Below are positions 1-9,146 of a stretch of 64,000 bases of DNA, in pieces (within the stretch, counting starts at the first letter, position 1; every line of letters begins with the position of its first letter). The stretch is from Holophagae bacterium (GTDB taxonomy: Bacteria; Acidobacteriota; Holophagae; Acanthopleuribacterales; Acanthopleuribacteraceae): contig JAUIFE010000001.1 of assembly GCA_030429565.1 (NCBI GenBank), positions 1,364,001 to 1,428,000 of the forward strand, given 5' to 3'. The notes under the pieces are model-generated. The model did not search any database. It was not told where the DNA came from and was given only the letters and a program-made list of their open reading frames with translations. The translations under genes were made by a program, and so were the position numbers.

Positions 1-288
1 ACACTTTTGGTGGAACAGATCAAGGAGCTTGGCCCTGCCGGCACCGACCCAGCCCATGCCGCGCATCATCATTTAAGCCAAGCGGATCGGTCCTTCGTTT
101 TGGCCACCAATGATGCACTCGACCGCCTTGAAAAAATTGATCCCGACCTGTGCGCTTTGGTTGAACTTCGCTACTTTTTGGGGTTGGACTTGGAGGAAGT
201 TGCCCAGTTGACCGGCGACTCGCAGCAAACCATTGGGGTTCGCTGGCGCCTTGCACGAACCTGGCTTTTTCAAAATACCCGCATTTGA
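1..288 (+). CDS. ECF-type RNA polymerase sigma factor, C-terminal part (cut by window edge)
   Basis: The reading frame is open at base 1, so only the C-terminal ~95 residues are present. They contain a sigma region-4 helix-turn-helix: an acidic helix, then LVELRYFLGLDLEEVAQLTG and a recognition helix ending in WRLARTWL. This layout is typical of the ECF subfamily that acidobacterial and planctomycete genomes often pair with Ser/Thr kinases. Region 2 would lie upstream, outside the window. The product should direct RNA polymerase to a small regulon, and its partner gene cannot be seen. The factor at 30519-31103 is of the same type. The main uncertainty is the missing N-terminus. Confidence 0.8.
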   Translation, partial: TLLVEQIKELGPAGTDPAHAAHHHLSQADRSFVLATNDALDRLEKIDPDLCALVELRYFLGLDLEEVAQLTGDSQQTIGVRWRLARTWLFQNTRI

Positions 289-614
289 ATCGCCAACCCA
301 ACTCGGAGCTCCGCCCTTTGCGTTTTCGGCCGATCCTTTACTTGGACGGAACCAACGCAGCCTCAGCCCATCGCGCCGCAATACGTTTTTAAATGCACCA
401 AAGCTGTACCGCGTCGTTGCACTTTTCCGCACACCGACGCCGAACCAACTTTTAGCGCAAAGGTGCATTCACTTCTTATTGCGGAAATTCAACCGTTACT
501 CTCTCCGGCATAGGCACTTTTCCCGATCCCACAACCGGCGTCGGCCCGTCCCCTGTCCTCTTTCACCCGTTGGTACCCCGTCAAAATGACGGCAAGCACG
601 ACAGCAACATTCCC
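289..614. other. Intergenic stretch without a supported gene
   Basis: About 326 bases lie between the converging sigma-factor and GNAT genes. Open frames here have no recognisable domain and no ribosome-binding site. A small inverted repeat CCGTCA-AAA-TGACGG at 578-592 has no T-tract, so it is a weak terminator candidate at best. Confidence 0.5.
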
Positions 615-1130
615 TCAATCACGGTGAAGAACGAACTGATCAACCGCAATGCCCTTCACCACCAGCGCCCGTTCGCGAACCATGCCCAACCTCTGCGCCA
701 ACTTACAGCTAGGGCGGTTTTCAGGGCGAATCAGGGCGATGAGGCGCGCCAAGTCCAATGGGCCAAACGCGAGATCACAACAGCTACGCGCCGCCTCCAA
801 GGCATAACCTTGTCCCCACGCGGAACGCGCCAAACCATAGGCGATTTCATTTTCAAGCCGGCCGTCAAAATGCCAGGCGATAAAGCCGCAATAGCCAATT
901 AATGCGCCATCTTCCAGCTTTTCGACGCCGTAAAGGGTTCGCCCGTATTCGGCCCATTGCGTCTCGCGCTTGGTCAACCACTGCCGTGTGCGTGCAACAT
1001 CATAGGGGCCGCCGGGTAGAAACCGCGTGACCTCTGGATCGGCAAACAAGGCTTGTAAAAAGGGTAGATCTGCAGAGGACAACAAACGCAAGCGCAGGCG
1101 TTCAGTCGTCACAATCGCGGGCACGGTCAT
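615..1130 (-). CDS. GNAT family N-acetyltransferase (RimJ/RimL-like)
   Basis: A 171-residue acetyltransferase that should transfer acetyl from acetyl-CoA to an amine on a small molecule or a protein N-terminus. The opening TTERLRLRLLSSADLPFL is the usual first strand and helix of the RimJ/RimL-like branch. WGQGYALEAARS is motif A, the CoA pyrophosphate-binding loop, and the late RPENRPSCKLAQRLG segment is the conserved N-x-x-S-x-x-L-x-x-x-G motif. The start at 1130 was chosen because AGAGGA lies 7 bases upstream and homology begins there; a longer upstream frame adds only arginine-rich, domain-free sequence. It is a single gene convergent with the sigma factor. The substrate cannot be predicted. 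Confidence 0.85.
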   Translation of the reverse strand: MTVPAIVTTERLRLRLLSSADLPFLQALFADPEVTRFLPGGPYDVARTRQWLTKRETQWAEYGRTLYGVEKLEDGALIGYCGFIAWHFDGRLENEIAYGLARSAWGQGYALEAARSCCDLAFGPLDLARLIALIRPENRPSCKLAQRLGMVRERALVVKGIAVDQFVLHRD

Positions 1131-1536
1131 GGCAATCCTCTTAAAGGCGCTTCGGGCGCGGCCCACCCGAGAGCAGGTCACCCGTGACAAACCTAGCACA
1201 AGAAGCGACGGGACCCGGTGCGGGTAAATGAGCGCGAGGCGACGCGGCGTCGAAGAAACGCGGCGGAAGCCGGGCCGGCCAGGACAAATGAAGCCGACCG
1301 GAGGACAACTTCCGCGACAAATCCATTTTTTCCATAAACCATTTTCCGCCAGACCTTTACTGGCCAGACCACTTACCACTGTTAGAATTTTGTTAAATAT
1401 TGGCACAAATTAAGCTAGAGACAAAAATCGCACATAAAGACTGAAACAAAACAAGTTATCTTTTATTCACAATTCTTCAAGCGGCATCAATCGCGCTACA
1501 TCCTAAACAGCAAAGTAAACGAAAAGTAAAAAATCA
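1131..1536. other. AT-rich intergenic stretch between divergent genes
   Basis: Roughly 400 bases between the GNAT start and the hydrolase promoter. From about 1380 on it becomes distinctly AT-rich. I see no gene, RNA or strong repeat in it. Confidence 0.5.
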
Positions 1537-1566
1537 TTTACACTTTTGCTGCTGTTTTGCTAAATT
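1537..1566 (+). promoter_or_regulatory. Sigma-70-like promoter for the hydrolase/DUF4785 pair
   Basis: TTTACA at 1537-1542 and TAAATT at 1561-1566 are separated by 18 bases in the AT-rich zone upstream of the hydrolase gene. If used, the 5' untranslated region would be about 215 bases. The call rests on pattern only. Confidence 0.35.
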
Positions 1567-1789
1567 GAGCGGACGTTCAAAAAACGACACTCTTGCGCTT
1601 TGTGGTTTTGCCACCTTTGCGCCTATTCATTTTCAGAACGCACCTCATCCTTTTGCGTTTTCGGGCTCCGCTTGCCTCGCCCTACGTCCTTCCTTTTTCC
1701 GGCAAAGCGACGCCCTTTTCGTTTCTCGGATTATTTCCCCGAGACAAGTCTATTTCTCATTCATCGTTTTTTTGGAAGGAGTTATCGCA

Positions 1790-2635
1790 ATGTCACGCCT
1801 AATAGGGTCCTGTTTCCTTTTCCTGTTTCCCGCCCTGCTGCTTGCCAATACCGGCGTTGCCTTTGTCCACGGGACCGGTAAACAAACCGACGCCCGCAAC
1901 GATTATTGGACCGGTGCCATGGTTGATTCCGTGCGCCAAGGACTGTCTAACAGCAGCAACTACACCGTCATTAACTGCGACTTTGAGCAGTTCATGTGGG
2001 ACAGCGACGCGGCCGGCTGCCTGGCCGGCCAACTGTTGAGCTTCATCAACAACCGCAACATCACCGACCTCGTCGTCATCACCCACTCCAACGGCGGCAA
2101 CGTCATGCGTTGGATTTTGTCCAACCCCACCACCGATTCGCGTTTCCCGCAAATCATTAGCAAAATCCGCTGGGTTAACGCTCTTGCGGCCTCCAGCCTG
2201 GGCACCCCGCTCGCCGACGCCGCCACCGAAGGCAACATCTTTGAGCAAGCCGTCGGTTGGTTGCTCGGTTACGCTTCCGACGCCGTCAAACAACAACAAG
2301 TCAGTTGGATGGCTTACTACAACAGCAACTACCTCTACGGCACCAGTGGCCGCCCCAGTTTACCCGTCGGCTTCTACAACGTCGTCGGTTCCGATGTCGA
2401 CAGCTCACCCTTCGACTCGGACAGCTATTGCGGCGGTTACACCCTCAATGTCGGTCTCGAAGTGACACAAGAATGGCTCGACAACTGTTCCGATGGGTTC
2501 CTCAACTGCACCAGCCAAGCCGGTGCGGGCAGTGTGTGGTTTTACGACACGCAGCTTTCCAACGAACCTTTGAGCCACAACCAAAGCCGTCGCAAATGCT
2601 TTGGTCTTGATGTCGTATTGCGCAATGACTTGTAG
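1790..2635 (+). CDS. Secreted alpha/beta hydrolase (lipase-like)
   Basis: A 281-residue protein with a signal peptide (residues 1-24, hydrophobic run FLFLFPALLLA ending at GVA). The fold starts with FVHGTG (residues 25-30), the HG oxyanion loop of lipases. The nucleophile elbow is VVITHSNGGN with Ser100, a T-H-S-N-G variant of GxSxG. Cysteines in the C-terminal half (SYCGG, LDNCSDG, FLNCTS) suggest disulfides and export. The start at 1790 follows GGAAGGAG with ideal spacing; the frame extends further upstream but without homology or signal. It is probably co-transcribed with the DUF4785-like gene 10 bases downstream. The substrate, lipid or ester, is unknown. Confidence 0.75.
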   Translation: MSRLIGSCFLFLFPALLLANTGVAFVHGTGKQTDARNDYWTGAMVDSVRQGLSNSSNYTVINCDFEQFMWDSDAAGCLAGQLLSFINNRNITDLVVITHSNGGNVMRWILSNPTTDSRFPQIISKIRWVNALAASSLGTPLADAATEGNIFEQAVGWLLGYASDAVKQQQVSWMAYYNSNYLYGTSGRPSLPVGFYNVVGSDVDSSPFDSDSYCGGYTLNVGLEVTQEWLDNCSDGFLNCTSQAGAGSVWFYDTQLSNEPLSHNQSRRKCFGLDVVLRNDL

Positions 2636-2645
2636 GAGGCCGTCC

Positions 2646-3920
2646 ATGAAATCACAACCGTTTCAAAACCTCGTTCGCTGGAGCACATCGCTCTTGCTTA
2701 CCGCCGGCCTGCTCACCGCCGGCGAAGACCACAACCTGTTACCCCCTAATCAAGGCGATGTCGCCGCCACCGCCGTCACCCGCCAAACCTGGAAAGCGGC
2801 ACCGGCCCTGCCACCAACCGCACGCGAGAAGGTGCATTTTAGCTGGCCGTTAGCCGCCGATGAAAGCATCGACACCCAACAGCCCAGCCACCAAACGCGC
2901 AGTAAAAGTTACCGCATGCTGGTCGAAAGCGCGGACTTCGAGAAAGGGATCGCGCTGCCGCTGGAAACCTCGCGGCCGCTGATCAAGATCTCACCGCAAT
3001 TTAGCGCCGACCAATTGCCTGGCAACTATGCGGTGCAACCGCAAGACTTAATGCTCGTCAACAAAAGCGGCCAAGTTTTTCGCGGTGCGGCAGGCCTGGA
3101 TCAATTGGCCGCCGCCGAAGACCTGCAGCGTGCCCACAAAAACCACTTCTCCCCCGCCACCACCATCTTCAAGCTTGCCAACGCCGTCGGTCATCAGTCC
3201 GTCTACCTGTTTGCCGAAAACCTCGACCAAGGCGAACCACGGCGTTATGTGATTCAGGTGTTCGAGAAACACGCACAGATCGCGCTCGGCCTGCAAAGCA
3301 ACAGCGATACCTACTTTGCCGGTGAAGACATCTTGGTCAACACCACTTGGATTAGTGAACTCGGCAAGGTCGAAACCCAGTCCATGAGCGGTGCCCTGAT
3401 TGCACCGGACGGCCGCCGATTTGACCTGAACTTCGATAGAGGATTGCAGTCGGCGCGGGTGCGTTTACCGCAAACGCTTGGTGCCGCCGCCGGGTTGTGG
3501 CGTGTCGAAGTACAAGCCGTCGGACGTGACGGTGACACCCTGATTCGTCGCGACGCCGCCACCGCGATCGCAGTCGGTGAAGCCGGCGCCCGCTTCAGCG
3601 GCGATGTGGTTGTCGCCCGTGACGGCGATTTGTTGGTCGCCGACCTGGGCATTGAAACGGCTGGTCCAGGCCGCTACGAAGCACGCGCCGTCTTATTCGG
3701 GACCGATGCCGAGGGTGGCATGGTGCCGCTGGCCGTCGCCCACGTCGCCGACCTGCTCGATCAGGGCAAACAACGCCTCGACCTCCAATTTGAATTGCCG
3801 GCGGCCACCGACGCCGGTGCGCCGTACGAACTGCGCGACCTGCGTTTGATCCACCAAAACGCGGGCAAGCTGCTGCACCGGCAAGGTGTGGGCTTGCGGT
3901 TTGATCCCGATCAACCCTAA
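2646..3920 (+). CDS. Secreted DUF4785-like protein
   Basis: A 424-residue exported protein. A signal-peptide-like segment (SLLLTAGLLTAGEDH) is followed by about 400 residues of beta-rich sequence that I associate with the DUF4785 family. The second half looks like one or two Ig-like sandwiches: SNSDTYFAGEDILVNTTW, then GRRFDLNFDRG and LWRVEVQAVGRDG. No catalytic motif is visible. AGGAGG precedes the ATG at 2646. The gene follows the hydrolase by 10 bases and is closed by a strong terminator at 3968-3993, so the two form an operon. A role as binding or folding partner of the secreted hydrolase is inference. The family assignment is from memory and moderate. Confidence 0.55.
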   Translation: MKSQPFQNLVRWSTSLLLTAGLLTAGEDHNLLPPNQGDVAATAVTRQTWKAAPALPPTAREKVHFSWPLAADESIDTQQPSHQTRSKSYRMLVESADFEKGIALPLETSRPLIKISPQFSADQLPGNYAVQPQDLMLVNKSGQVFRGAAGLDQLAAAEDLQRAHKNHFSPATTIFKLANAVGHQSVYLFAENLDQGEPRRYVIQVFEKHAQIALGLQSNSDTYFAGEDILVNTTWISELGKVETQSMSGALIAPDGRRFDLNFDRGLQSARVRLPQTLGAAAGLWRVEVQAVGRDGDTLIRRDAATAIAVGEAGARFSGDVVVARDGDLLVADLGIETAGPGRYEARAVLFGTDAEGGMVPLAVAHVADLLDQGKQRLDLQFELPAATDAGAPYELRDLRLIHQNAGKLLHRQGVGLRFDPDQP

Positions 3921-3967
3921 CCCACCAACTGTTGAATCTGTCCTTCTCACTTGACGCCCAAGGATTT

Positions 3968-3993
3968 GCCGCCGTTTTACGGCGGCTTTTTTT
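3968..3993 (+). terminator. Intrinsic terminator after the hydrolase/DUF4785 operon
   Basis: GCCGCCGT (3968-3975), loop TTT, ACGGCGGC (3979-3986), then seven T. An 8-bp perfect GC-rich stem with a U-tract. Confidence 0.9.
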
Positions 3994-4143
3994 GGTTTGG
4001 GGCGGCAATGGAGCTCGATGCAGCCCGCGCCGGCGCCTGAGGCCTTCCCATTCGCCGGTCGCTCCCTTAAACTGAAGGGACGTTATGAAATAACAGGAAC
4101 CGGGCCGTCGGCATAAGCCGAACCGGTGCCGTTGGGAACTCGA

Positions 4144-6153
4144 ATGATAGGACGATTCACCCTACTTGGCGTGACCATGCTCGGCTGGTTTTTTGTGGCA
4201 CTGCCCGCGCTGACCCTTAACGCCGGCGAAGCCTTGAGCCCGCGTATTGCCAATTACCGTATCGAAGCGCGCCTCACGCCGGAAACGCGCACCATCAGCG
4301 CGCGTCAATACCTACTGTGGCACAACCAAAGCCGCGTCGCCGTTGACGAACTTCAGTTTCACCTTTACCTCAATGCCTTCCGCCACACCCAAACCACCTT
4401 CCTCAAAGAGCGACCCTCGTCTGCGCGGCCCTATGATCGCGTTTGGGGCGGCGTCGATCTCAAAACGATTAAGGTCCAAAAAACGCGTACCGGTGTTCAG
4501 GAAGAAGTGAACGGTGCCGTAAGAGAACACATCCGCGCCGATCACAACCGCTTCGACGCGCCCCCCACACCGGAAACCTTGCTCGATGTGACAGATCGAC
4601 AAAGTTTTATTCGGCCCGACGACGGTAACATTCACGATCAAACCGTTTTACGCCTGCCCTTGCCCGAGCTGCTGCCCGCCGGTGCCTCGATTTGGGTCTA
4701 TTTCGAATTCGAAGCGACCCTGCCCGACCCACCGATTGCGCGTACCGGCGCCGCCGCCGACTACTTTTTTGCAGGTCAGTGGTTTCCCAAAATCGGCGTC
4801 TGGCAAAACGGCGCGTGGAACTGCCACCAGTTCCACCGTTATAGCGAGTTTTTTGCCGACTTCGGCGTCTACGATGTCGCCTTGACCGTCCCCGCCAACT
4901 ACCACGTCGGCGCCACCGGTCGTGCCGCCGCGCCCAGCCAAGACCAAGCCGGCAATCTGACCTATCACTTCCAAGCCGAGGACGTTCACGACTTTGCCTG
5001 GACCGCCTCACCCGACTTCGTCGTGCACGAAGAGGACGTCGACCAAGTCCACGTCCGCCTGCTCATCCAACCGCAGCACCGCGAACAAATCGAACGCCAC
5101 ATGGTCGCCGCCCGTCACGCGCTACGCGCCGGCCCTGAACTGTTGGGACCCTATCCTTACGACACTCTCACCATCGTCGACCCGCACCCGGAAGCCGGCG
5201 AAACCGGCGGCATGGAATACCCAACCCTAATTACCGTCGGCACCAAACGCGGCCTGCCCAAGGGCGTCCGCGTTATGGAAGCCACCTTAATTCACGAATT
5301 CGCGCACCAGTACTTCTACCACTTGGTGGCCAGCAACGAATTTGAGGAATCCTGGCTCGATGAAGGTTTTACGTCCTACGCGGAAATGCGAATGATGCAC
5401 AGTTTGTTTGGCGACACCGCACCGATGCTGGACCTCTTCGATTTAAAAGTCAGCGATCAGCACATGAATCGCGCGCAACTGATTGCCAACGGCAGTATTG
5501 ACGCCATGGCCAAAAAAAGCTGGGAGTACAAGTCCTACAGTAGCTACGGCGTCAACAGCTACGCCAAACCCGCCTTGGCGTTAACTACCTTGGAACGCGT
5601 ACTCGGCCGCGACACTTTTGATAAAATCCTGCGCACCTACGTCAAACAATACCGCTTCAAGCACCCCACCGCCGCTGATTTCATCGTGGTCGCCAACGTC
5701 GTCTCCGGCCGGAACTTCAACGAATTTTTTGACCAGCTTATGAATGACAACGGCGCCCTCGACTACGCCGTTACCGACGTGCGTTCGCAACCGAAGCCGG
5801 CCGTGCACGGCAAGGGCCTCGAACCCGAAAAGCAGGACAACCCCGTGTACGTTAACCGCGTCGAACTGCGCAGATTGGGCACCTTCCGCTTTCCCGTAGA
5901 AATTGAGCTGCGTTTTGCCGACGGCAGTACCAAGCAAGAGCAATGGGACGGCCGCGATTCCTGGCATCGCCTCGAATTCGAATCAACGGCCAAACTCGAA
6001 TCGGCCCACATTGACCCCGACTACAAAATCCTGCTCGACATCAATTTCACCAACAACAGCCGCCGCCGCACCGCAGACAGCGACGGGGCCGACCGCCTCG
6101 CCTCGCGCTGGCTCGGCCGCTGGCAATGGCTACTCGAAGCGCTCGCGCTGTAA
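4144..6153 (+). CDS. Secreted M1 family zinc metallopeptidase
   Basis: A 669-residue protein with a signal peptide (TLLGVTMLGWFFVALPALTL). The zinc site is HEFAH at residues 384-388 with the third ligand Glu407 in WLDEGF, the exact HExxH-x18-E spacing of M1 aminopeptidases. GGMEYPT about 28 residues earlier replaces the classical GAMEN exopeptidase loop, as in the GGMEYP-type branch. The N-terminal ~200 residues form the saddle beta domain, and a helical region and beta tail follow the catalytic core. A GTG at 4126 could add six residues; ATG 4144 gives the better signal peptide. It should trim peptides outside the cytoplasm. It is followed 50 bases later by a membrane protein gene, possibly co-transcribed. 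Confidence 0.85.
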   Translation: MIGRFTLLGVTMLGWFFVALPALTLNAGEALSPRIANYRIEARLTPETRTISARQYLLWHNQSRVAVDELQFHLYLNAFRHTQTTFLKERPSSARPYDRVWGGVDLKTIKVQKTRTGVQEEVNGAVREHIRADHNRFDAPPTPETLLDVTDRQSFIRPDDGNIHDQTVLRLPLPELLPAGASIWVYFEFEATLPDPPIARTGAAADYFFAGQWFPKIGVWQNGAWNCHQFHRYSEFFADFGVYDVALTVPANYHVGATGRAAAPSQDQAGNLTYHFQAEDVHDFAWTASPDFVVHEEDVDQVHVRLLIQPQHREQIERHMVAARHALRAGPELLGPYPYDTLTIVDPHPEAGETGGMEYPTLITVGTKRGLPKGVRVMEATLIHEFAHQYFYHLVASNEFEESWLDEGFTSYAEMRMMHSLFGDTAPMLDLFDLKVSDQHMNRAQLIANGSIDAMAKKSWEYKSYSSYGVNSYAKPALALTTLERVLGRDTFDKILRTYVKQYRFKHPTAADFIVVANVVSGRNFNEFFDQLMNDNGALDYAVTDVRSQPKPAVHGKGLEPEKQDNPVYVNRVELRRLGTFRFPVEIELRFADGSTKQEQWDGRDSWHRLEFESTAKLESAHIDPDYKILLDINFTNNSRRRTADSDGADRLASRWLGRWQWLLEALAL

Positions 6154-6203
6154 CCGCCCACGCCAATCGCTCGTCGTTCGTATCTCTCAATAATGGAACC
6201 AAC

Positions 6204-7112
6204 ATGAACAAACCAACCGTTATCCAGGCCGTGGGCCGCGCTTTTTCACAAATTCGCCGTTACCGCATGACCATCGGTCTGCTGTTTCTGCTGAACCTAG
6301 CCACCTCGCTCACGATCACGCACCTGTTCCGCGTGGTGTTCCAATCGCACGCGGGCGATTCACACATCGACGAGCTGCCAGGCGGCTTGTTCAACGGCCA
6401 CCATTTGGTCGAGCTGACCCAAAGTGAAGCCTCGGCCTTTGGCGTCCTCACCGTGGCGGTCGTCATTGGCTTCGCCCTCTTCGGCGCCGCTCAGCTTTTT
6501 CTGGCGGGCGGTGTGGCGGCGCAAGTGCACCTGGACAAAGGCGACAACCCGCGAGTTTTCTGGCGCGCCTGTGGTTTTTTCTTCCCGCGATTCATCCGCT
6601 TGGCGCTGTGGACGGCACCGCTGCTGGCGCTAATCCCGATCGCCGTCGTCAGCTTGCGCGGCGTCTTGACCCTAATTTACGGCACCAACTTCGACGACCA
6701 ACTGGGCATGACCGCAGTCTACCTGCAGATGCTGCTGGTCGTCGGCCTGTTGCTTTTGCTCAAACAGCTATTCGCCTTGGCCAGGCTACAAATGGTGCGC
6801 AAGCCCGCCCGTTCGGGATTACAGAGCTTGGTCGCGGCAGTGATGTTTTGCATCCAGAAGCTGCCAACCATCGCCACTTGCCTGTTTTTGTTCACATTAA
6901 TGTACGTTCTGCTGGGTTTCACCTGGATCGAGTGCCGCGCCCTACTGCCGGAACACGGCCTGCTGCTCGTCTTGATGCACCAAGTGTGGATACTGGGGAA
7001 AAAGACGCTCGACGTCGCCTTGACCCACACTGAATGCAGCTTGTTGGAGCACCATGCCGCAACCCCGCAAGTCCGCCCCGGCGGCATGCCACCGATGCGG
7101 CGCATTTACTGA
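6204..7112 (+). CDS. Six-TM inner membrane protein of unknown function
   Basis: 302 residues with hydrophobic segments at about 22-42, 79-108, 130-152, 170-193, 221-241 and 252-272, separated by short basic or acidic loops. The N-terminus (NKPTVIQAVGRAFSQIRRYR) is cytoplasmic by the positive-inside rule. A Cys/His-containing tail (THTECSLLEHH) ends the chain. I recognise no family motif. The ATG at 6204 was chosen over an in-frame upstream ATG at 6126 that lies inside the peptidase gene. The gene starts 50 bases after the M1 peptidase, so the pair may be one operon. Confidence 0.6.
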   Translation: MNKPTVIQAVGRAFSQIRRYRMTIGLLFLLNLATSLTITHLFRVVFQSHAGDSHIDELPGGLFNGHHLVELTQSEASAFGVLTVAVVIGFALFGAAQLFLAGGVAAQVHLDKGDNPRVFWRACGFFFPRFIRLALWTAPLLALIPIAVVSLRGVLTLIYGTNFDDQLGMTAVYLQMLLVVGLLLLLKQLFALARLQMVRKPARSGLQSLVAAVMFCIQKLPTIATCLFLFTLMYVLLGFTWIECRALLPEHGLLLVLMHQVWILGKKTLDVALTHTECSLLEHHAATPQVRPGGMPPMRRIY

Positions 7113-7323
7113 GGTAAACAGCCGACCAATGTAACGTACTTGGTTCGTAGAGAACCCCGGCGGCCATGGGTCTAAGTCCTTTTTTCCTCATTTCGCCAAG
7201 AAACAAGAGGATGGGTCTACCTGCCGGCACAATAAAAGGCAAGCCCTACCTTCCGTTCCGATATTTGATAGGTGTCATCACCGTCGGTTTGCCGTCACGG
7301 CATTCTAAGGCCGGATTTTAAGT
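7113..7323. other. Intergenic DNA before the tRNA-like RNA module
   Basis: About 210 bases between the membrane protein and the first tRNA-like RNA. I see no gene, and no clear intrinsic terminator for the upstream gene. Confidence 0.4.
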
Positions 7324-7329
7324 TAAGAT
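7324..7329 (+). promoter_or_regulatory. -10 box of tRNA-like RNA 1
   Basis: TAAGAT, ending exactly 6 bases before the first paired base of the RNA (7336). The same 6-base gap precedes the other two RNAs. No convincing -35 element is seen. Confidence 0.45.
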
Positions 7330-7335
7330 GGTTGG

Positions 7336-7430
7336 ACCCGTCTGGCCGGTAACTCATTGGTAGAGGCGCCTCGGCCACACACCGAGCAGCGAAGAAGGTG
7401 GTTCGATTCCATCCTGGTCGGCGGGTTTTT
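7336..7430 (+). ncRNA. tRNA-like RNA 1, upstream of the LRR/DUF6745-like gene
   Basis: Pairing read by eye: an outer 7-bp stem (7336-7342 with 7420-7426), an unpaired T at 7343, and an inner 6-bp stem (7344-7349 with 7414-7419). The tRNA signature follows: TA (positions 8-9), D-arm CTC-ATTGGTA-GAG with GG in the loop, and T-arm GGTGG-TTCGATT-CCATC (7397-7413). The anticodon-like arm is CTCGG-CCACACA-CCGAG (7370-7386), extended below by CGC/GCG. The loop lacks the usual T33, and there is no encoded CCA. The outer stem runs into TTTTT (7426-7430). It ends 66 bases before the next start codon, so it could be an independent RNA or part of that mRNA leader. Confidence 0.75.
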
Positions 7431-7495
7431 CTTTGGTCGGCGGATTGTCGTGCGGTTCGCGCGTAGATAGTGAAGCCATCGAAGGAGGAACGGCC

Positions 7496-9055
7496 GTGGC
7501 TAATTTAATGGAAAAAGCCGGGCAACCTGCCGCTTGCCATGTTGGCTATCACACGTGGCGCGACATCGTGCTCGATCTGGCGACACGCGCGGCCGAACAA
7601 GAACCCAGGGCCAGACCACTGACGCTTGTCCCCTTCAACCACCAAACCTTATCCCCGATGTTTTCCCTAGCCGGACTGCGCCTGACCGCACTGCCCGCTA
7701 ACTTGACCGTTAACGGCGTGTTTGACTTGCGCCAATGCCAACGCTTGCGCCGCATTGGCGAAGGCCTGCGGGTTTACGGTGATTTGCTGATAGGAGGACG
7801 GCTGCCAGGGCCGGCGCCGTGGCTGGAACGCTGGTCGGCCGATGAGCAGCACACCCATCCCCTACAGCGCCTCAGTCGCGACATCTATGTGCCACTGCGC
7901 GCTTTGCCGAACGATGCCGAAATCGACGGCGACCTGATTCTGCGGCGTGCGCCTTTTCTGTCCGAACTGCCGGCCGGGTTTCGCGTTAACGGCGGCATCA
8001 TGATCGTCGATTGCCCCAACCTGACACAGTTGCCGGACAACCTCGACCTCCACGGTGATTTGATTTTGATTTCATGCCCGAAATTAAAAGCCCTGCCCGT
8101 GAACCTAAAAGTTCACAACTTGACGGTCCTCGACTGCGGTATCACCGCCCTGCCGAAAGGCCTTTCGGTCAAAGGTAAGGTGCGCCTGCAACGCTGTCGC
8201 GATCTTGTCGACATCTCGGTGCTCAGTTTGGCGCAGGAGCGCTGGATACGCACTTTGATCGTTCAGGAATGTCCCAAGGTGATCCTGCCCAAGTGGTTGT
8301 CGGTCAGAGGAACCCTGATCCTCGACAAACTAATGCACAAGGAAATCCATACCCAATTCAGGTGTCGGCTGCTGCAGTTCAAAAACATGTCGCGCCTAAA
8401 AGCCGTGACTACAGCGTTCCATGTGAAAGAACGCGTGACGTTTCGGCATTGTCCCGCGCTGCGCTCGCTGCCCACGCAGGGCGGCAGGGCCGACCGACTG
8501 GAACTGATTGACTGCACGGCAATCACAACCCTTCCTTCGAAACTCAATGTAAACGGGACAATTGATCTGACCGGCTGCACTCGCTTCACTGCTTTCCCTG
8601 CCGACATGGTTTTCGAGGGGAACCTAAATGTCTCCGAAACCGCCCTGACCACTTTACCCAGCGGCATGAAGCAATGCCGAGTGATTTGGCGCGACCACCA
8701 CATTCCGCAACGGTATTACTTCGAGTTCGATAAGGTCGACCCCCTTGAAATCTTGCGCGAGGCCAATGCCGAAGTGCGCCGTTTGGTGTTCGAAAAAATG
8801 GGCGCGAAAACCTTCTTTGCCGGCGCCCCTCACCGGGTGCTCGACCAAGATCGCGATACCGGCGGTGTGCGCCGGCTGCTGTCTTTTCAGCTTTCGGCAA
8901 ACCGAACCTTGATGTTTCTGCATTGTTTTTGTCCGTCGACAGGACGTCAATATTTGTTGGGCCTGCCACCAACCATTAGAACCTGCCACCAAGGCGCGGC
9001 CTGGCTGGCCGGTTTTGACAACCCAGACGATTACAAACCTACCCAGGAAACCTAA
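7496..9055 (+). CDS. LRR protein with DUF6745-like C-terminal domain
   Basis: 519 residues, GTG start at 7496 with AAGGAGGA 6 bases upstream. Residues ~60-395 are irregular leucine-rich repeats of about 20-22 residues in the pattern LP-x-x-L-x-V-x-G-x-L-x-L-x-x-C-P-x-L, with asparagine, cysteine or glycine at turn positions. From about 397 (RVIWRDHHIP, then LEILREANAEVRRLVFEKMG) to the end (DDYKPTQET) the chain matches what I know as the DUF6745 domain, whose function is unknown. There is no signal peptide or membrane segment, so it is probably cytoplasmic. It is flanked by tRNA-like RNAs on both sides and precedes the His-rich and Zn-ribbon SDR genes. A role in binding or handling those RNAs is inference from context. 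Confidence 0.75.
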   Translation: MANLMEKAGQPAACHVGYHTWRDIVLDLATRAAEQEPRARPLTLVPFNHQTLSPMFSLAGLRLTALPANLTVNGVFDLRQCQRLRRIGEGLRVYGDLLIGGRLPGPAPWLERWSADEQHTHPLQRLSRDIYVPLRALPNDAEIDGDLILRRAPFLSELPAGFRVNGGIMIVDCPNLTQLPDNLDLHGDLILISCPKLKALPVNLKVHNLTVLDCGITALPKGLSVKGKVRLQRCRDLVDISVLSLAQERWIRTLIVQECPKVILPKWLSVRGTLILDKLMHKEIHTQFRCRLLQFKNMSRLKAVTTAFHVKERVTFRHCPALRSLPTQGGRADRLELIDCTAITTLPSKLNVNGTIDLTGCTRFTAFPADMVFEGNLNVSETALTTLPSGMKQCRVIWRDHHIPQRYYFEFDKVDPLEILREANAEVRRLVFEKMGAKTFFAGAPHRVLDQDRDTGGVRRLLSFQLSANRTLMFLHCFCPSTGRQYLLGLPPTIRTCHQGAAWLAGFDNPDDYKPTQET

Positions 9056-9134
9056 AACCAACAAAAGTAAATCAGGCTGGAACGGCGTTGGCACCGACCA
9101 ACCAGCCGCATTTATGGTTTTTTCCCAATGCACG

Positions 9135-9140
9135 TATAAT
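9135..9140 (+). promoter_or_regulatory. -10 box of tRNA-like RNA 2
   Basis: Perfect TATAAT, 6 bases before G9147, which immediately precedes the paired CCCAATG. No good -35 element is visible. Confidence 0.55.
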
Positions 9141-9146
9141 AAATTT

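Noticed and set aside
73-468. 131-codon minus-strand frame over the sigma-factor end
   Set aside because: Antisense shadow of the sigma factor with Arg/Gly-rich composition and no homology.
7336-7430. Selenocysteine tRNA or tmRNA
   Set aside because: There is no long variable arm, no UCA anticodon and no tag-encoding region, and three copies per 2 kb would be odd.
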